Translations under genes and position numbers: made by a program | Notes under the pieces: generated by a model | What the model saw: only the letters and a program-made list of their open reading frames with translations | What the model was told of the DNA's origin: nothing | Database searches by the model: none | Part shown: piece after piece, positions 10,161 to 19,960 of the stretch | How positions within the stretch are numbered: position 1 is the first letter of the stretch | How the letters are laid out: each line of letters opens with the position of its first letter | Assembly (NCBI GenBank): GCA_050486405.1 | Contig: JBJHDF010000016.1 | Span: 29,489-93,488 of the forward strand | Source: JBJHDF01 sp050486405 | GTDB lineage: Bacteria; Pseudomonadota; Gammaproteobacteria; Pseudomonadales; Cellvibrionaceae | Length of the DNA: 64,000 nucleotides | Direction of reading: 5' to 3'

Positions 10161-10973
10161 CTAACCCTGACAGTCCACACAGTACACCGTCGAACGCCCA
10201 CCCATGCGCACCTCCTTCAAAGGTTTGCCACACTGCTTGCAGGGCAGTCCGCCGCGGCCGTACACCAGCAATTGCTGCTTGAAGTAGCCGGGCTTGCCGT
10301 CGCCGCCGACAAAATCCCGCAGGGTGGTGCCGCCCTGCTCGATGGAACGCTGCAGCACGAAGCGCACCTGCTCCACCAGCATGGCACACTGTGGCCGGGT
10401 CAGGGTACCGGCCTTGCGAATGGGTTTGATACCGGCCATAAACAGGGCTTCGTTGGCGTAGATGTTGCCCACCCCCACCACCAGCTTGCTGTCCATCAGC
10501 CACTGCTTGACCGGTGCGGTGCGCTTGCGGCTGCGCTGAAACAGATAGTCCGCGGTAAAAGCGTCGCTCAGCGGCTCAGGCCCCAGGTGACGCAGCAGCG
10601 GATGCTCGGCGGCCGGCTCCGCCGTCCAGAGCACACTGCCAAAACGACGCGGATCGCTGAAGCGCAGCACCCGCTCGCCGAAGTGAAAATCCAGGTGATC
10701 GTGCTTGCCAATGGTCTGGCCGGACCGGACAATGCGCAGGCTGCCGGACATGCCCAGATGCAGCAATACGCTGCCATGCCCGAACTGAAACAGCAGGTAC
10801 TTGCCCCGGCGGGTGATGGTCTTCAGGGTGCGCCGACGCAAGAGGTCATCCAGCTCCGCCGGCACCGGCCAGCGCAACCCCGCCTGACGCACATCCACCC
10901 GGGATACACGCCGGCCGACGATATGCGGCGCGATACCGCGCAGGGTGGTTTCCACTTCGGGCAGTTCGGGCAT
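10161..10973 (-). CDS. mutM: Formamidopyrimidine-DNA glycosylase MutM (Fpg)
   Basis: 270 residues. It starts with MPELPEVETTLRGI, placing the catalytic Pro and Glu at positions 2 and 3. The TRRGKYLLF segment carries the conserved Lys. The C-terminal zinc finger is complete (CKQCGKPL ... YCVDC). The enzyme removes 8-oxoguanine and formamidopyrimidines and nicks the abasic site. coaD and mutM are often neighbours in gammaproteobacteria; here an unrelated lipoprotein gene separates them. Confidence 0.98.
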   Translation of the reverse strand: MPELPEVETTLRGIAPHIVGRRVSRVDVRQAGLRWPVPAELDDLLRRRTLKTITRRGKYLLFQFGHGSVLLHLGMSGSLRIVRSGQTIGKHDHLDFHFGERVLRFSDPRRFGSVLWTAEPAAEHPLLRHLGPEPLSDAFTADYLFQRSRKRTAPVKQWLMDSKLVVGVGNIYANEALFMAGIKPIRKAGTLTRPQCAMLVEQVRFVLQRSIEQGGTTLRDFVGGDGKPGYFKQQLLVYGRGGLPCKQCGKPLKEVRMGGRSTVYCVDCQG

Positions 10974-11071
10974 GACGTTTCGCTATTACCAACTGGAGCG
11001 CTACTATAGCACTGTCCACCATGAGCGCAGCTCACACAGACTACCGGAAAACTCTTTCACGGATACAATCC

Positions 11072-11710
11072 ATGTATATACCCAGGCACTTTGCGCAATC
11101 CGACCCCGCTCAACTGCACCAGTGCATCCGCGATGCCGGTCTCGGCACTCTGGTGTTCGCCGATGATGCGGGGCTGGAAGCGAATCACCTGCCCTTTTAT
11201 CTAGACACAGGCTGTCTTGATACTGGCAGGCCGGACTCTGCCGGACTGCTGGCGTGCCACTTCGCACGCAGTAACAGCGCCTGGCAACGGCTCGATGGTA
11301 CCGAGGTGCTGGTGATTTTTCAGGGGCCGGAAGCCTATATTTCCCCCTCCTGGTATCCGGCCAAAGCCGCGACCGGGCGGGTGGTGCCTACCTGGAACTA
11401 TCAGGCAGTGCATGTGCGTGGGCGGGCGCACCTGAAGGAGGATCCGGGCTGGCTGCGGGCGCATCTGGAGCAACTGACCGGACAACACGAGAGTGACCGC
11501 GAGTCGCCCTGGTCGGTGGACGACGCACCGGCGGAGTTTACCGCAAAGCTGATGCAGGCGATTATCGGCGTTGAGATCGCTATTGAAAGCATTACCGGAA
11601 AACTCAAGGCCAGCCAGAACCAGCCCGAAGATCAGCGGCGGGGTGTCCGCGACGGTCTGAACGGCGAAGGCAATGACCGGGCAGAGGCCATGGCGCAACT
11701 GATTCCATGA
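11072..11710 (+). CDS. PaiB-like FMN-binding split-barrel protein
   Basis: 212 residues from ATG 11072, which gives the family's standard N-terminus MYIPRHFAQSDPAQLHQCI; an upstream ATG at 11021 would add 17 unconserved residues. The FMN-binding split barrel is evident in LVFADDAGLEANHLPFYLD, VLVIFQGPEAYISPSWYP and VPTWNYQAVHVRGRA. The C-terminus has the PaiB helical region with IESITGKLKASQNQPEDQRRG. PaiB of Bacillus was described as a negative regulator of sporulation and protease genes; in Gram-negatives the role is unclear. Its stop overlaps the next start by four bases. Confidence 0.88.
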   Translation: MYIPRHFAQSDPAQLHQCIRDAGLGTLVFADDAGLEANHLPFYLDTGCLDTGRPDSAGLLACHFARSNSAWQRLDGTEVLVIFQGPEAYISPSWYPAKAATGRVVPTWNYQAVHVRGRAHLKEDPGWLRAHLEQLTGQHESDRESPWSVDDAPAEFTAKLMQAIIGVEIAIESITGKLKASQNQPEDQRRGVRDGLNGEGNDRAEAMAQLIP

Positions 11711-13695
11711 CCGATACGACACTGAACAACACACTGCTGGGTGTGGACACCGGCGGCACCTTCACCGACTTTGTGCTCTGCCGGCAGAGCGAGTTGCGTG
11801 TGCACAAGGTGTTGTCCACGCCTCATGCGCCGGAGCAGGCGATTCTGCAGGGTATCGCCGAACTGGGTCTGAAAGAGGCGCTGGCGGCCGGCCAGGTGAC
11901 CGTGATTCACGGCAGCACTGTGGCTACCAACGCCGCCCTGGAGGGCAGGGGCGCGCGCACGGTGTTTGTCACCAACAAGGGGCTGGGCGATATGCTCAGC
12001 ATCGGCCGGCAGACCCGCGACGAGTTGTACAACCTGCTGCCGGCTGAGCGGCGGCCACCGGTGCCGCCGGAACTGTGCCTTGAAGTGGACTGCCGGCTCG
12101 ACGCCCGGGGCGAGACCCTCACACCACTCACCACAGAAGAGCTGGACCGCCTGCGGAAAAAGTTGCAGCAACTGCAACCGCAAGCGGTGGCCATCAACCT
12201 GCTGTTTTCCTACCTGAACGACGCCGACGAGCGCGCCCTGGAGCAGGCCGTGCCGGAGGGTGTCTTCGCCACCCGCTCATCCTTTGTGCTGCCGGAGTAC
12301 CGGGAGTATGAGCGGGGCATGGCCACTTGGCTCAACGCCTGGTTGGGGCCGGTGGTGCAGGGCTATCTGCGCCGCCTGCAGGCCGGGGTGGCGCCGGCGC
12401 CGCTGGGCGTGATGCAATCGTCCGGCGGCACCATCGACGCCGACCAGGCGGGGCAGCGGGCGGTCAACCTGCTGCTGTCCGGCCCGGCGGGCGGACTGGC
12501 GGCGGCGCGGTTTATCGGGCAATCCCTGGAGGATGGGGAAAAGCTGCTCACTTTCGATATGGGCGGCACTTCCACCGACGTAGCCCTGATCGACGGCGAC
12601 CTGAAGCTTACCACCGAGGGCCGCCTCGGGCCCTGGCCGGTGGCGGTGCCCATGGTGGACATGCACACTATCGGCGCCGGCGGCGGTTCCCTGGCCCGGG
12701 TGGACGACGGCGGTTTGCTGCAGGTGGGCCCGCAATCGGCTGGCGCCGACCCGGGGCCGGCCTGCTACGGCAAGGGCGGCCGCCAGGCGACGGTCACCGA
12801 CGCCAACGCGGTGCTGGGACGCCTGCGCCCGGAGTTTTTTCTCGGCGGCGCCATGCCGTTGGATCTTGCCGCCGCCGAGGACGCCGTGGACCGGCTGGCC
12901 GCCGCGCTGGCATTGAACCGGCAACAGACGGCCCAGGGCATCATCGACGTCGCCAACGAACACATGGTGCGTGCCCTGCGGGTGATTTCAGTACAGCGGG
13001 GCCATGACCCGGCGGATTTTCGTCTGTGCTGTTTTGGCGGCGCCGGCGGCTTGCACGTCTGCGCCCTGGCCGAAGCGCTGGGCGTCAACCGGGCGCTGGT
13101 GCCGATGCACGGCGGCGTGCTCTCCGCCCTCGGCATGCTGGTGGCACCCCGGGAGCGGCAGTTATCGCGCAGCCTCCAGCAACCACTGGATGCGGTGGAC
13201 GACAAGATCCTGAACGAGTTACTCCAGGAACTGGCGGCGCGCGGTCGCGCGCAACTGGAAGCCGAGGGGGTTGCCCCCGGGGATATCCGGGAAAAACCCA
13301 GCCTGGATCTGCGCTATCAGGGCCAGTCCTACAGCCTGACCCTGCCCGGCGGGGATCGGGCAGCGGCGACTGAAGCCTTTCACCGCACCCACGAGCAACG
13401 CTACGGCCACCGACTGGATATACCCGTGGAACTGGTCAATGTGCGCCAGCAGGTAACCGCACCGGCACAGTCGCTGAGGCTCAGCCCCTGGCCTGCTCTG
13501 GCACCGGCGTTGCCGGTACGGGAGGCGACCTTGCCGGACCTGGGCACCTGCACCATCTACCGCCGGGAACAACTGGCGGCCGGCCAGGTACTGCGCGGAG
13601 CCGCTCTTGTATGCGAGCAGGTTTCCACTACGCTGATCGCTCCGGGCTGGACAGGCACTTTGGACCGCTGGGGCAATCTGCTATTGGAACAATAA
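11707..13695 (+). CDS. Hydantoinase/oxoprolinase subunit A (HyuA-type)
   Basis: 662 residues. The actin-fold ATPase motifs are present: LGVDTGGTFTDFVL (phosphate 1), HGSTVATNAALEGRGA, QSSGGTIDADQAGQRAVNLL, LTFDMGGTSTDVALID (phosphate 2) and GGGSLARVDDGGLLQVGPQSAGADPGPACYG. The family hydrolyses ATP to open hydantoins or 5-oxoproline, or acts in acetone carboxylase-type enzymes. The usual partner subunit B gene is absent next to it; the only coupled neighbour is the PaiB-like gene upstream. Residues 1-660 match subunit A alone, so it is not an A-B fusion. Confidence 0.88.
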   Translation: MTDTTLNNTLLGVDTGGTFTDFVLCRQSELRVHKVLSTPHAPEQAILQGIAELGLKEALAAGQVTVIHGSTVATNAALEGRGARTVFVTNKGLGDMLSIGRQTRDELYNLLPAERRPPVPPELCLEVDCRLDARGETLTPLTTEELDRLRKKLQQLQPQAVAINLLFSYLNDADERALEQAVPEGVFATRSSFVLPEYREYERGMATWLNAWLGPVVQGYLRRLQAGVAPAPLGVMQSSGGTIDADQAGQRAVNLLLSGPAGGLAAARFIGQSLEDGEKLLTFDMGGTSTDVALIDGDLKLTTEGRLGPWPVAVPMVDMHTIGAGGGSLARVDDGGLLQVGPQSAGADPGPACYGKGGRQATVTDANAVLGRLRPEFFLGGAMPLDLAAAEDAVDRLAAALALNRQQTAQGIIDVANEHMVRALRVISVQRGHDPADFRLCCFGGAGGLHVCALAEALGVNRALVPMHGGVLSALGMLVAPRERQLSRSLQQPLDAVDDKILNELLQELAARGRAQLEAEGVAPGDIREKPSLDLRYQGQSYSLTLPGGDRAAATEAFHRTHEQRYGHRLDIPVELVNVRQQVTAPAQSLRLSPWPALAPALPVREATLPDLGTCTIYRREQLAAGQVLRGAALVCEQVSTTLIAPGWTGTLDRWGNLLLEQ

Positions 13696-13958
13696 CCTCC
13701 GGAATATCAGCCGTGCCAACGGCAGCCGCGGCGACCCGGCACCCACAGAGGGGGAACCGCCGCCGCCCCAGGTGGTCACTTGCTCTGCAACAGGTTAAAC
13801 ACGGGGGCTGGCCGGATTCGGATTTTCGCTTTTGGCCGTTGAATACAGTACAATCCCAGGGTTAATAATAGCCAAGAGACGAAACTGTACCCTCCTCTAG
13901 TCCCAGGAGCCCCGTTCCGGGGACTCCGGTTCCCTGTGGAGTTTGTCGAAACCAGACC

Positions 13959-15023
13959 ATGCAATACCAGCAGATATCATCCAGCCAGGCACTGGCCCAG
14001 CGGTCGGCCAGAGCGCAGCAATGGCTGCGCCGCATGGGCGCGGCCATCGGTCATGTGCCCACTCACGTCTGGCGCTCTCTGGTCATGCTATTGCTGGTGC
14101 TCTGGTTGGCGCACACTCTGGCCCGGCTTTTCTGGCTGGCGGTGCCCCCGCCGCGCATTCCGGCGGCGGACATTTCCCCCAACGTGGTCGCCTCCGCTTC
14201 GGCGCCCACCGGCGGCCGCACAGTGGATATCGCCGCGCTGCGGGAACTGGAGGTATTCGGCCGCAGCAGTGGCAGCGCTGCGGACACGGTGGTGCTGGAG
14301 GAGCCGGAAGTTCAAACCGGCCCCCTGATTGAGGAGCAGGCGGTGGACACCCAACTGCGACTGGTACTGCGCGGCGTGATCGGCAGTAGTGAGGAGGAGG
14401 AAGCCCGGGCCATTATCGCCGACAGCAACCGGCAGAAAATCTACCTGGTGGGCGACGAACTTCCTGCGGGCCGGCGGGTCACGCTGGCCAAGGTGCTGGA
14501 CACTCGGGTAATACTGAACAACGACGGCCGCTACGAGTCACTGTGGCTGTACCAGGAAAACCCCAACCTGCCCACTCCCAGGCAGACGCAGGTTCCGGTG
14601 GACACCGCCCGCAGCCGCTCCTGGAGCGGCGAAGAGGACACGGGGATGGAAGACATTTCCTACGCACCGGCCACCCCCAGCGAGCAACCCACCCGCGGGG
14701 CTGTCCAACGGCGCCAGGCGCCCGTCTCGGAAGAAGAGATCATCGCCGAAGCGAGTCGGACCTTGTCCGACGTGGTGAGAATGAATATCCACCGGGAAGG
14801 TGGCCAGGTAATGGGATACCAAATAAGCCCCGGGCGGGACGCGCAACGCTTTCAGGCACTGGGCCTGCAAAGTGGCGATATAGTGACATCAGTCAATGGC
14901 ATGCCCCTGAACAACCCCGGCAACATTATGGAAATTTATCGCAACATGAGCGACGCGACCTCCGCCACCCTGGAAATCAGAAGGGGCGGGCAAACTGTTA
15001 CGGTCGACGTTTCTCTGGACTAG
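13959..15023 (+). CDS. gspC: Type II secretion protein GspC
   Basis: 354 residues and first gene of the gsp operon. There is a short cytoplasmic N-terminus, one membrane helix at about residues 41-62 (SLVMLLLVLWLAHTLARLFW), then a periplasmic homology region (QLRLVLRGVIGSS ... AIIADSNRQKIYLVGDELP). A C-terminal PDZ domain (about 262-354, MGYQISPGRDAQRFQALGL, GDIVTSVNGMPLNNP) follows. GspC links the inner-membrane platform to the secretin. The 263 bases before it hold no gene and should contain the operon promoter; a TACAAT at 13849 is a possible -10 box, with no good -35. Confidence 0.93.
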   Translation: MQYQQISSSQALAQRSARAQQWLRRMGAAIGHVPTHVWRSLVMLLLVLWLAHTLARLFWLAVPPPRIPAADISPNVVASASAPTGGRTVDIAALRELEVFGRSSGSAADTVVLEEPEVQTGPLIEEQAVDTQLRLVLRGVIGSSEEEEARAIIADSNRQKIYLVGDELPAGRRVTLAKVLDTRVILNNDGRYESLWLYQENPNLPTPRQTQVPVDTARSRSWSGEEDTGMEDISYAPATPSEQPTRGAVQRRQAPVSEEEIIAEASRTLSDVVRMNIHREGGQVMGYQISPGRDAQRFQALGLQSGDIVTSVNGMPLNNPGNIMEIYRNMSDATSATLEIRRGGQTVTVDVSLD

Positions 15024-15042
15024 ACCCTCAAGAGGCTGTTGA

Positions 15043-17118
15043 GTGAATACCAGTATTGACACCACCAGGGAACCACTGAAAAACCCCGACAAGGCAACCG
15101 GATCCAAACCGGCGCTGGCGGCAAGACGGGACTCAAGTGTGAGCAACAAGCACGGGGCAGCTTTGCGGCAGTTCCTGAGCGGCGCCCTGCTGCTGGTTGC
15201 GTTCGCACTGGGCAGCACCGCCTGGGCCAACGACCAGAAAACCTGGACGGTCAACTTCAATGACACCGACATTCAGGAGGTCATACGGTTCGTGGCGGAC
15301 GCCACCGGCCGCACCATCATTATCGACCCCAAGGTGCGCGGCCAGATCAAGGTCATTTCCCGCGATCCAGTCAACAGCACCGAGCTCTACGAGTTGTTTC
15401 TGTCGATACTCGATATCCATGGCTACACCGCCATCGAAAGCGGCCGGGTGACGCGTATCGTACCCAACCGGGACGCCCGTTCCCTGTCCATCCCCACCAG
15501 CGGCTTAGAAGCCACACCCCCGCCGATAGACGACACCTATGTCACCCAGGTAATCCGTCTGGAGAACATCAGCGCCGCCAAGGTGCTGCCGACACTGCGC
15601 CCGCTGGTTCCCCAGCACGGCCACCTGGCCGCCTACGATCCGGCCAATGCGCTGATCATCACCGACACCCGGGCCAACATAGTGCGCATCGTCGAACTGG
15701 CCAAGCAACTGGACCGTACCACCCAGGCGGAAACCGAATTGGTGCAGTTGCGCTACGCCCGGGCCGGCGACGTGGTCAACCTGATGAACCAACTTGAGCG
15801 CAGCGAAGCCCGCGACGCCGGCCAGAAAGTCGTGCTGGTGGCGGACGAGCGGATCAACGGCATACTGATCCACGGCGAGGAGATGCAGCGGCGCCGGGTC
15901 AAAGCACTGATCGACCGCATCGACCTGCCCCAGGCGTCCGACAGCAACGTGCGGGTGGTCTACCTCAAGTACGCCAAGGCCGAATCCGTGGCGCAGATTC
16001 TCAGCGGCGTAATTCAAAACCTGGCGCGCATGATGCCCCGCGAAGGCGCCGCCGCCAACGGCGAACCCAGCGTACAGGCGGACCCGGACACCAACGCCCT
16101 ACTGATCACCGCCGACAGCGATACCATGCAGTCACTTTTGTCGGTGATCGACAGCCTGGACATCCGCCGCGCCCAGGTGCTGGTGGAAGCGATCATTGTG
16201 GAAATCAGCGACCGGGACGCGCGGGAGCTGGGCATTAACTGGATGTACAGAGATGCCGATTACGGCTTTGGCAGTTCTAATGCCGGCAATGCCAACCTTG
16301 GCGCTCTGGCGTTACACGCATCACGCGGGACAGATGGTTTGCGCGACTTGGTGGGGGGACTGGCACAAACCTCCGGGCAGGTCTTCGGTTTTGGTGGTCG
16401 ACTGAACGACCGCACTGATCTGTTCGGCATACTGCGCCTGTTGCAACAAAGCTCGGCCACCAATATTCTCTCCACCCCCACGCTGCTGACCACCGACAAC
16501 CATACGGCATCCATCTCCGTAGGCCAGAACGTACCCTTTCAAACAGGTTCATTCCCCACGCCGGGCAGCACCGCCCAACCGTCAAACATTTTTCGCACGG
16601 TTGAACGCCGGGATGTAGGTATTCTTCTTGAGGTTACCCCGCACGTCAACGAAGGCAACAGCGTAATACTGGATATCAGCCAGGAAGTGTCCAGTGTGGA
16701 CGCATCGACCCCGGACGGCATCACCACCAACCAGCGGCGCATCGAAACCCAGGTACTGGCCGCCGACGGCGAAGTGGTGGTGCTCGGCGGTCTGATTCAG
16801 GATGACGTGCAAACCAGTGACACCCAGGTACCCCTGCTGGGCAATCTGCCCGTGCTCGGGCACCTGTTTCGCAGCCAGACATCAACCACCGTCAAAACCA
16901 ACCTGATGGTGTTTATCCGCGCCTCGGTGATCCGCGACGACCAGATGCTCACCGGTGCCACCGCCGAGAAGTACAGCGCCATACGCGACGACCAACTGGA
17001 GCGCCAGCGCCACGCCGGCATCCTGGTCAACAGCCGCAACCTGCCCGTTATTCCAGAATGGAACTATCAGCCCTTGCCAGAAGACCCACAGGATGACGGT
17101 GATGCACAGTCAGACTGA
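15043..17118 (+). CDS. gspD: Type II secretion secretin GspD
   Basis: 691 residues. After the signal peptide (SGALLLVAFALGSTAWA) come the N0 domain (WTVNFNDTDIQEVIRFVAD), N1-N3 repeats (VVYLKYAKAESVAQILSG) and the secretin core ending in VPLLGNLPVLGHLFRS. It forms the outer-membrane exit pore. GTG 15043 has a good GAGG site but puts about 40 residues before the hydrophobic core. GTG 15139 would give a compact normal signal peptide (MSNKHGAALRQ...), so the true start is uncertain. The 3' end overlaps gspE. Confidence 0.96.
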   Translation: MNTSIDTTREPLKNPDKATGSKPALAARRDSSVSNKHGAALRQFLSGALLLVAFALGSTAWANDQKTWTVNFNDTDIQEVIRFVADATGRTIIIDPKVRGQIKVISRDPVNSTELYELFLSILDIHGYTAIESGRVTRIVPNRDARSLSIPTSGLEATPPPIDDTYVTQVIRLENISAAKVLPTLRPLVPQHGHLAAYDPANALIITDTRANIVRIVELAKQLDRTTQAETELVQLRYARAGDVVNLMNQLERSEARDAGQKVVLVADERINGILIHGEEMQRRRVKALIDRIDLPQASDSNVRVVYLKYAKAESVAQILSGVIQNLARMMPREGAAANGEPSVQADPDTNALLITADSDTMQSLLSVIDSLDIRRAQVLVEAIIVEISDRDARELGINWMYRDADYGFGSSNAGNANLGALALHASRGTDGLRDLVGGLAQTSGQVFGFGGRLNDRTDLFGILRLLQQSSATNILSTPTLLTTDNHTASISVGQNVPFQTGSFPTPGSTAQPSNIFRTVERRDVGILLEVTPHVNEGNSVILDISQEVSSVDASTPDGITTNQRRIETQVLAADGEVVVLGGLIQDDVQTSDTQVPLLGNLPVLGHLFRSQTSTTVKTNLMVFIRASVIRDDQMLTGATAEKYSAIRDDQLERQRHAGILVNSRNLPVIPEWNYQPLPEDPQDDGDAQSD

Positions 17119-18676
17119 GGCCACCGTCGAAACCCTGCTGGATCAGCCCCTGGAGGAGACGCCCTTCGCCGATCTGGACGATGGCGGCTTGGCCGCCAGC
17201 GCCGAAGAAGAAGAACTGGTCCGCCTGCCCTTCAGCTTCGCCTCGGATCACGGCGTGATGCTGATCCGGGAGGAGGACGGCAGCCCCCTGTTGCTGCACA
17301 GCCCCGGACTGGCACTGAATGTGCTGCTGGAGTTGCAGCGTTACTTCGGCCGGGAACTGCGCCTGCAGGAGATTGCCACCGAAGAATTCCAGCGCCGCCT
17401 CACCAAGGAATACCAAAGCAGTGACGGCGCCGCCCAACGCGCGGTGGAAGATCTGGGTGCCGAATTCGACCTGTCCTCCATGGCCGAAGACCTGGCCGAT
17501 CGCACCGATCTGCTGGCCGGCGACGACGACGCACCGGTCATTCGGCTGATCAATGCCATTCTCTCCCAGGCCGTGCGCGAGCAGGTGTCGGATATTCACC
17601 TGGAGCCGTTCGAGGACCGGGTGAGTGTGCGTTTTCGCATCGACGGCGTACTCAGTGAAGTACTGTCACCCAAACCGCAACTGGCGCCGGTGCTGGTCTC
17701 GCGCCTCAAGGTGATGGCCCGACTGGACATTGCCGAGAAGCGTCTGCCCCAGGACGGGCGCATCACCGTCCGTTTGGCCGGCCACGCCGTGGATATCCGG
17801 GTGTCCACCATCCCCTCGGCCCACGGCGAGCGCATAGTGCTGCGCTTGCTGGACCAGGCCGCCGGTCAATTGAAACTGGAACAATTGTCGATGCCCTCGC
17901 AGGTGTTCGACGGCTTCCGCCGCGCCCTGGCGCGGCCCCACGGCATCATTCTGGTCACCGGCCCCACCGGCTCGGGCAAGACCACCACGCTCTACGCCGG
18001 CCTCAGCCATATCAACACCCGCAGCCGCAACATTCTCACCATTGAGGACCCGGTGGAGTACCTGCTGCCGGGTATCGGCCAGACCCAGGTGAACGCCAAG
18101 GTGGACATGACCTTTGCCCGCGGTCTGCGCGCCATACTGCGGCAGGACCCGGACGTGGTAATGATCGGTGAGATCCGCGACGGCGAAACCGCGCAGATCG
18201 CCATTCAGGCGAGTCTCACCGGACACCTGGTGCTCTCCACCCTGCACACCAACACTGCCATTGGCGCCATACTGCGCCTCAAGGACATGGGCGTGGAACC
18301 CTTTCTGCTGGCCTCCAGTGTCGAAGTGGTCATGGCGCAGCGGCTGGTGCGAATGCTCTGCCAGTCCTGCCGCGAGCCCTATCAGCCCAACGAAGCGGAG
18401 CGGGCGCTGTTAAAACTTCCCGAGGACTCCACCATTTACCGGCCCGTGGGCTGCAAACAGTGCAACCAGATGGGCTACCGGGGCCGAAAGGCCATCTACG
18501 AGTTGGTGGAAATCAACGAGCGCATGCGCCACCTGATCCACGAAGAGGCCGCCGAACAGGAACTGGTCGAGGAAGCGAGAAAGCACAGCGACTCCATCAG
18601 TGACCACGGCCGCCAGGCCGTGTTGGACGGCAGCACCAGTCTGGAAGAAGTGCTGCGCGTTACCACGGCGAGCTGA
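17102..18676 (+). CDS. gspE: Type II secretion ATPase GspE
   Basis: 524 residues from ATG 17102 (AGG eight bases upstream; overlaps gspD by 17 bases). The N1 domain is followed by the secretion ATPase: Walker A GPTGSGKTTTLYAGL, Asp box ILTIEDPVEY, Walker B DPDVVMIGEIRDGETAQIA and His box GHLVLSTLHTN. The tetracysteine zinc module CQSC...CKQC, typical of GspE and absent from many relatives, is intact. It powers pseudopilus assembly with GspF and GspL. Confidence 0.97.
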   Translation: MHSQTEATVETLLDQPLEETPFADLDDGGLAASAEEEELVRLPFSFASDHGVMLIREEDGSPLLLHSPGLALNVLLELQRYFGRELRLQEIATEEFQRRLTKEYQSSDGAAQRAVEDLGAEFDLSSMAEDLADRTDLLAGDDDAPVIRLINAILSQAVREQVSDIHLEPFEDRVSVRFRIDGVLSEVLSPKPQLAPVLVSRLKVMARLDIAEKRLPQDGRITVRLAGHAVDIRVSTIPSAHGERIVLRLLDQAAGQLKLEQLSMPSQVFDGFRRALARPHGIILVTGPTGSGKTTTLYAGLSHINTRSRNILTIEDPVEYLLPGIGQTQVNAKVDMTFARGLRAILRQDPDVVMIGEIRDGETAQIAIQASLTGHLVLSTLHTNTAIGAILRLKDMGVEPFLLASSVEVVMAQRLVRMLCQSCREPYQPNEAERALLKLPEDSTIYRPVGCKQCNQMGYRGRKAIYELVEINERMRHLIHEEAAEQELVEEARKHSDSISDHGRQAVLDGSTSLEEVLRVTTAS

Positions 18677-18690
18677 CGGAGCTTTTCACC

Positions 18691-19935
18691 ATGGGCGCCT
18701 ACAGCTACCGCGCACTCGACCCCGCCGGCAAGACCATCAAGGGCATACTTGAAGGGGACTCCGAGCGCCAGGTGCGCAGCCAACTGCGGGCGAAAAACCT
18801 CAAGCCGCTGGAGGTGGGCACCGCCGACGGCCGGGGTAGCAAAGCAGCGCCAGCGGGCACCACCAGCGGCCTGCTGACAGCCTGGTTACCGCAGCGCCAG
18901 GCAAAACTCAACGCCAAGGATCTAAGTGTCATCACCCGGCAACTGGCGTCGCTGATCAAATCCGGTCTGCCCCTGGACGAAGCACTCCAGGCCACCGCCC
19001 GGCAACACCACAGACCCAACATCAAACGCATACTGCTGCATGTGCGCACTAAGGTGCTGGAAGGTTTCAGCCTGGCCCAGGCCATGGGCGAACTGCCCTC
19101 CGCCTTCGACGACATGTACCGCGCCATGGTTCGCGCCGGGGAAAGTTCCGGCTACCTGGGTCCGGTGCTGGAAAAGCTGGCGGACTATACCCGCAGCAGC
19201 CAGCAGGTAAAGCAGCAGATGCGCAGCGCCACCATCTATCCCAGTTTCATGATGGTGTTCAGTCTGGTGGTCATCACCGTACTGATGGCGTTCGTGGTGC
19301 CGGATATGGTCAGCATCTTTCAGCAGAGCAATCAGGAACTGCCGGGGCTGACCACCGGACTGATCGCCATCAGCGATTTTGTGGTGAACTATGGCGACAT
19401 TGCCCTGCTGGCGCTGTGCCTGGGAATCGTCGGCCTGCGCCGGCTGTTGCGATCACCGGCGCGGCTGCGCCGCTGGCACCAGATCAAACTGAAAATGCCG
19501 CTGTTCGGCGCACTCATTGTGCAGTACAACAGCGCCCGTTTCGCCTCCACCCTGAGCATGCTCACCTCCAGCGGTGTGCCGCTGCTGCAGGCGCTGAACA
19601 TTGCTGGCCAAGTGATGAGCAATAAGATACTGCAGGAAGCCTGCGATGAAGTGGCCGCCGCCGTGCGCGAGGGCAGCAGCCTGCACCGAGCCATGGAGGC
19701 GGCGGGCTGCTTTCCGCCACTGCTGGTGCAACTGGTGGCCAGCGGTGAGGCCAATGGCACCCTGGCTCACCAACTGGAGCACGCCGCCGAGGACCAGGAG
19801 TGGGAGTTGAAAATGATGGTGGACGCGGCCTTGGGACTTTTGCCGCCGGTAACTGTCGTATTTCTCGGGGGTGCAGTGGTTTTGATCGTGTTGGCCATAC
19901 TGCTGCCCATATTCCAAATGAATACCTTAATCTGA
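18691..19935 (+). CDS. gspF: Type II secretion inner-membrane platform protein GspF
   Basis: 414 residues with the duplicated T2SS-F domain (about residues 75-198 and 277-399) and three membrane spans, including SFMMVFSLVVITVLMAFVV and VTVVFLGGAVVLIVLAILLP near the C-terminus. The opening GAYSYRALDPAGKTIKG is the standard GspF/PilC start. It is the polytopic core that connects GspE to pseudopilin assembly. It lies 14 bases after gspE. Confidence 0.97.
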   Translation: MGAYSYRALDPAGKTIKGILEGDSERQVRSQLRAKNLKPLEVGTADGRGSKAAPAGTTSGLLTAWLPQRQAKLNAKDLSVITRQLASLIKSGLPLDEALQATARQHHRPNIKRILLHVRTKVLEGFSLAQAMGELPSAFDDMYRAMVRAGESSGYLGPVLEKLADYTRSSQQVKQQMRSATIYPSFMMVFSLVVITVLMAFVVPDMVSIFQQSNQELPGLTTGLIAISDFVVNYGDIALLALCLGIVGLRRLLRSPARLRRWHQIKLKMPLFGALIVQYNSARFASTLSMLTSSGVPLLQALNIAGQVMSNKILQEACDEVAAAVREGSSLHRAMEAAGCFPPLLVQLVASGEANGTLAHQLEHAAEDQEWELKMMVDAALGLLPPVTVVFLGGAVVLIVLAILLPIFQMNTLI

Positions 19936-19960
19936 CTACCGGTAAACGGAGCAACACCCT

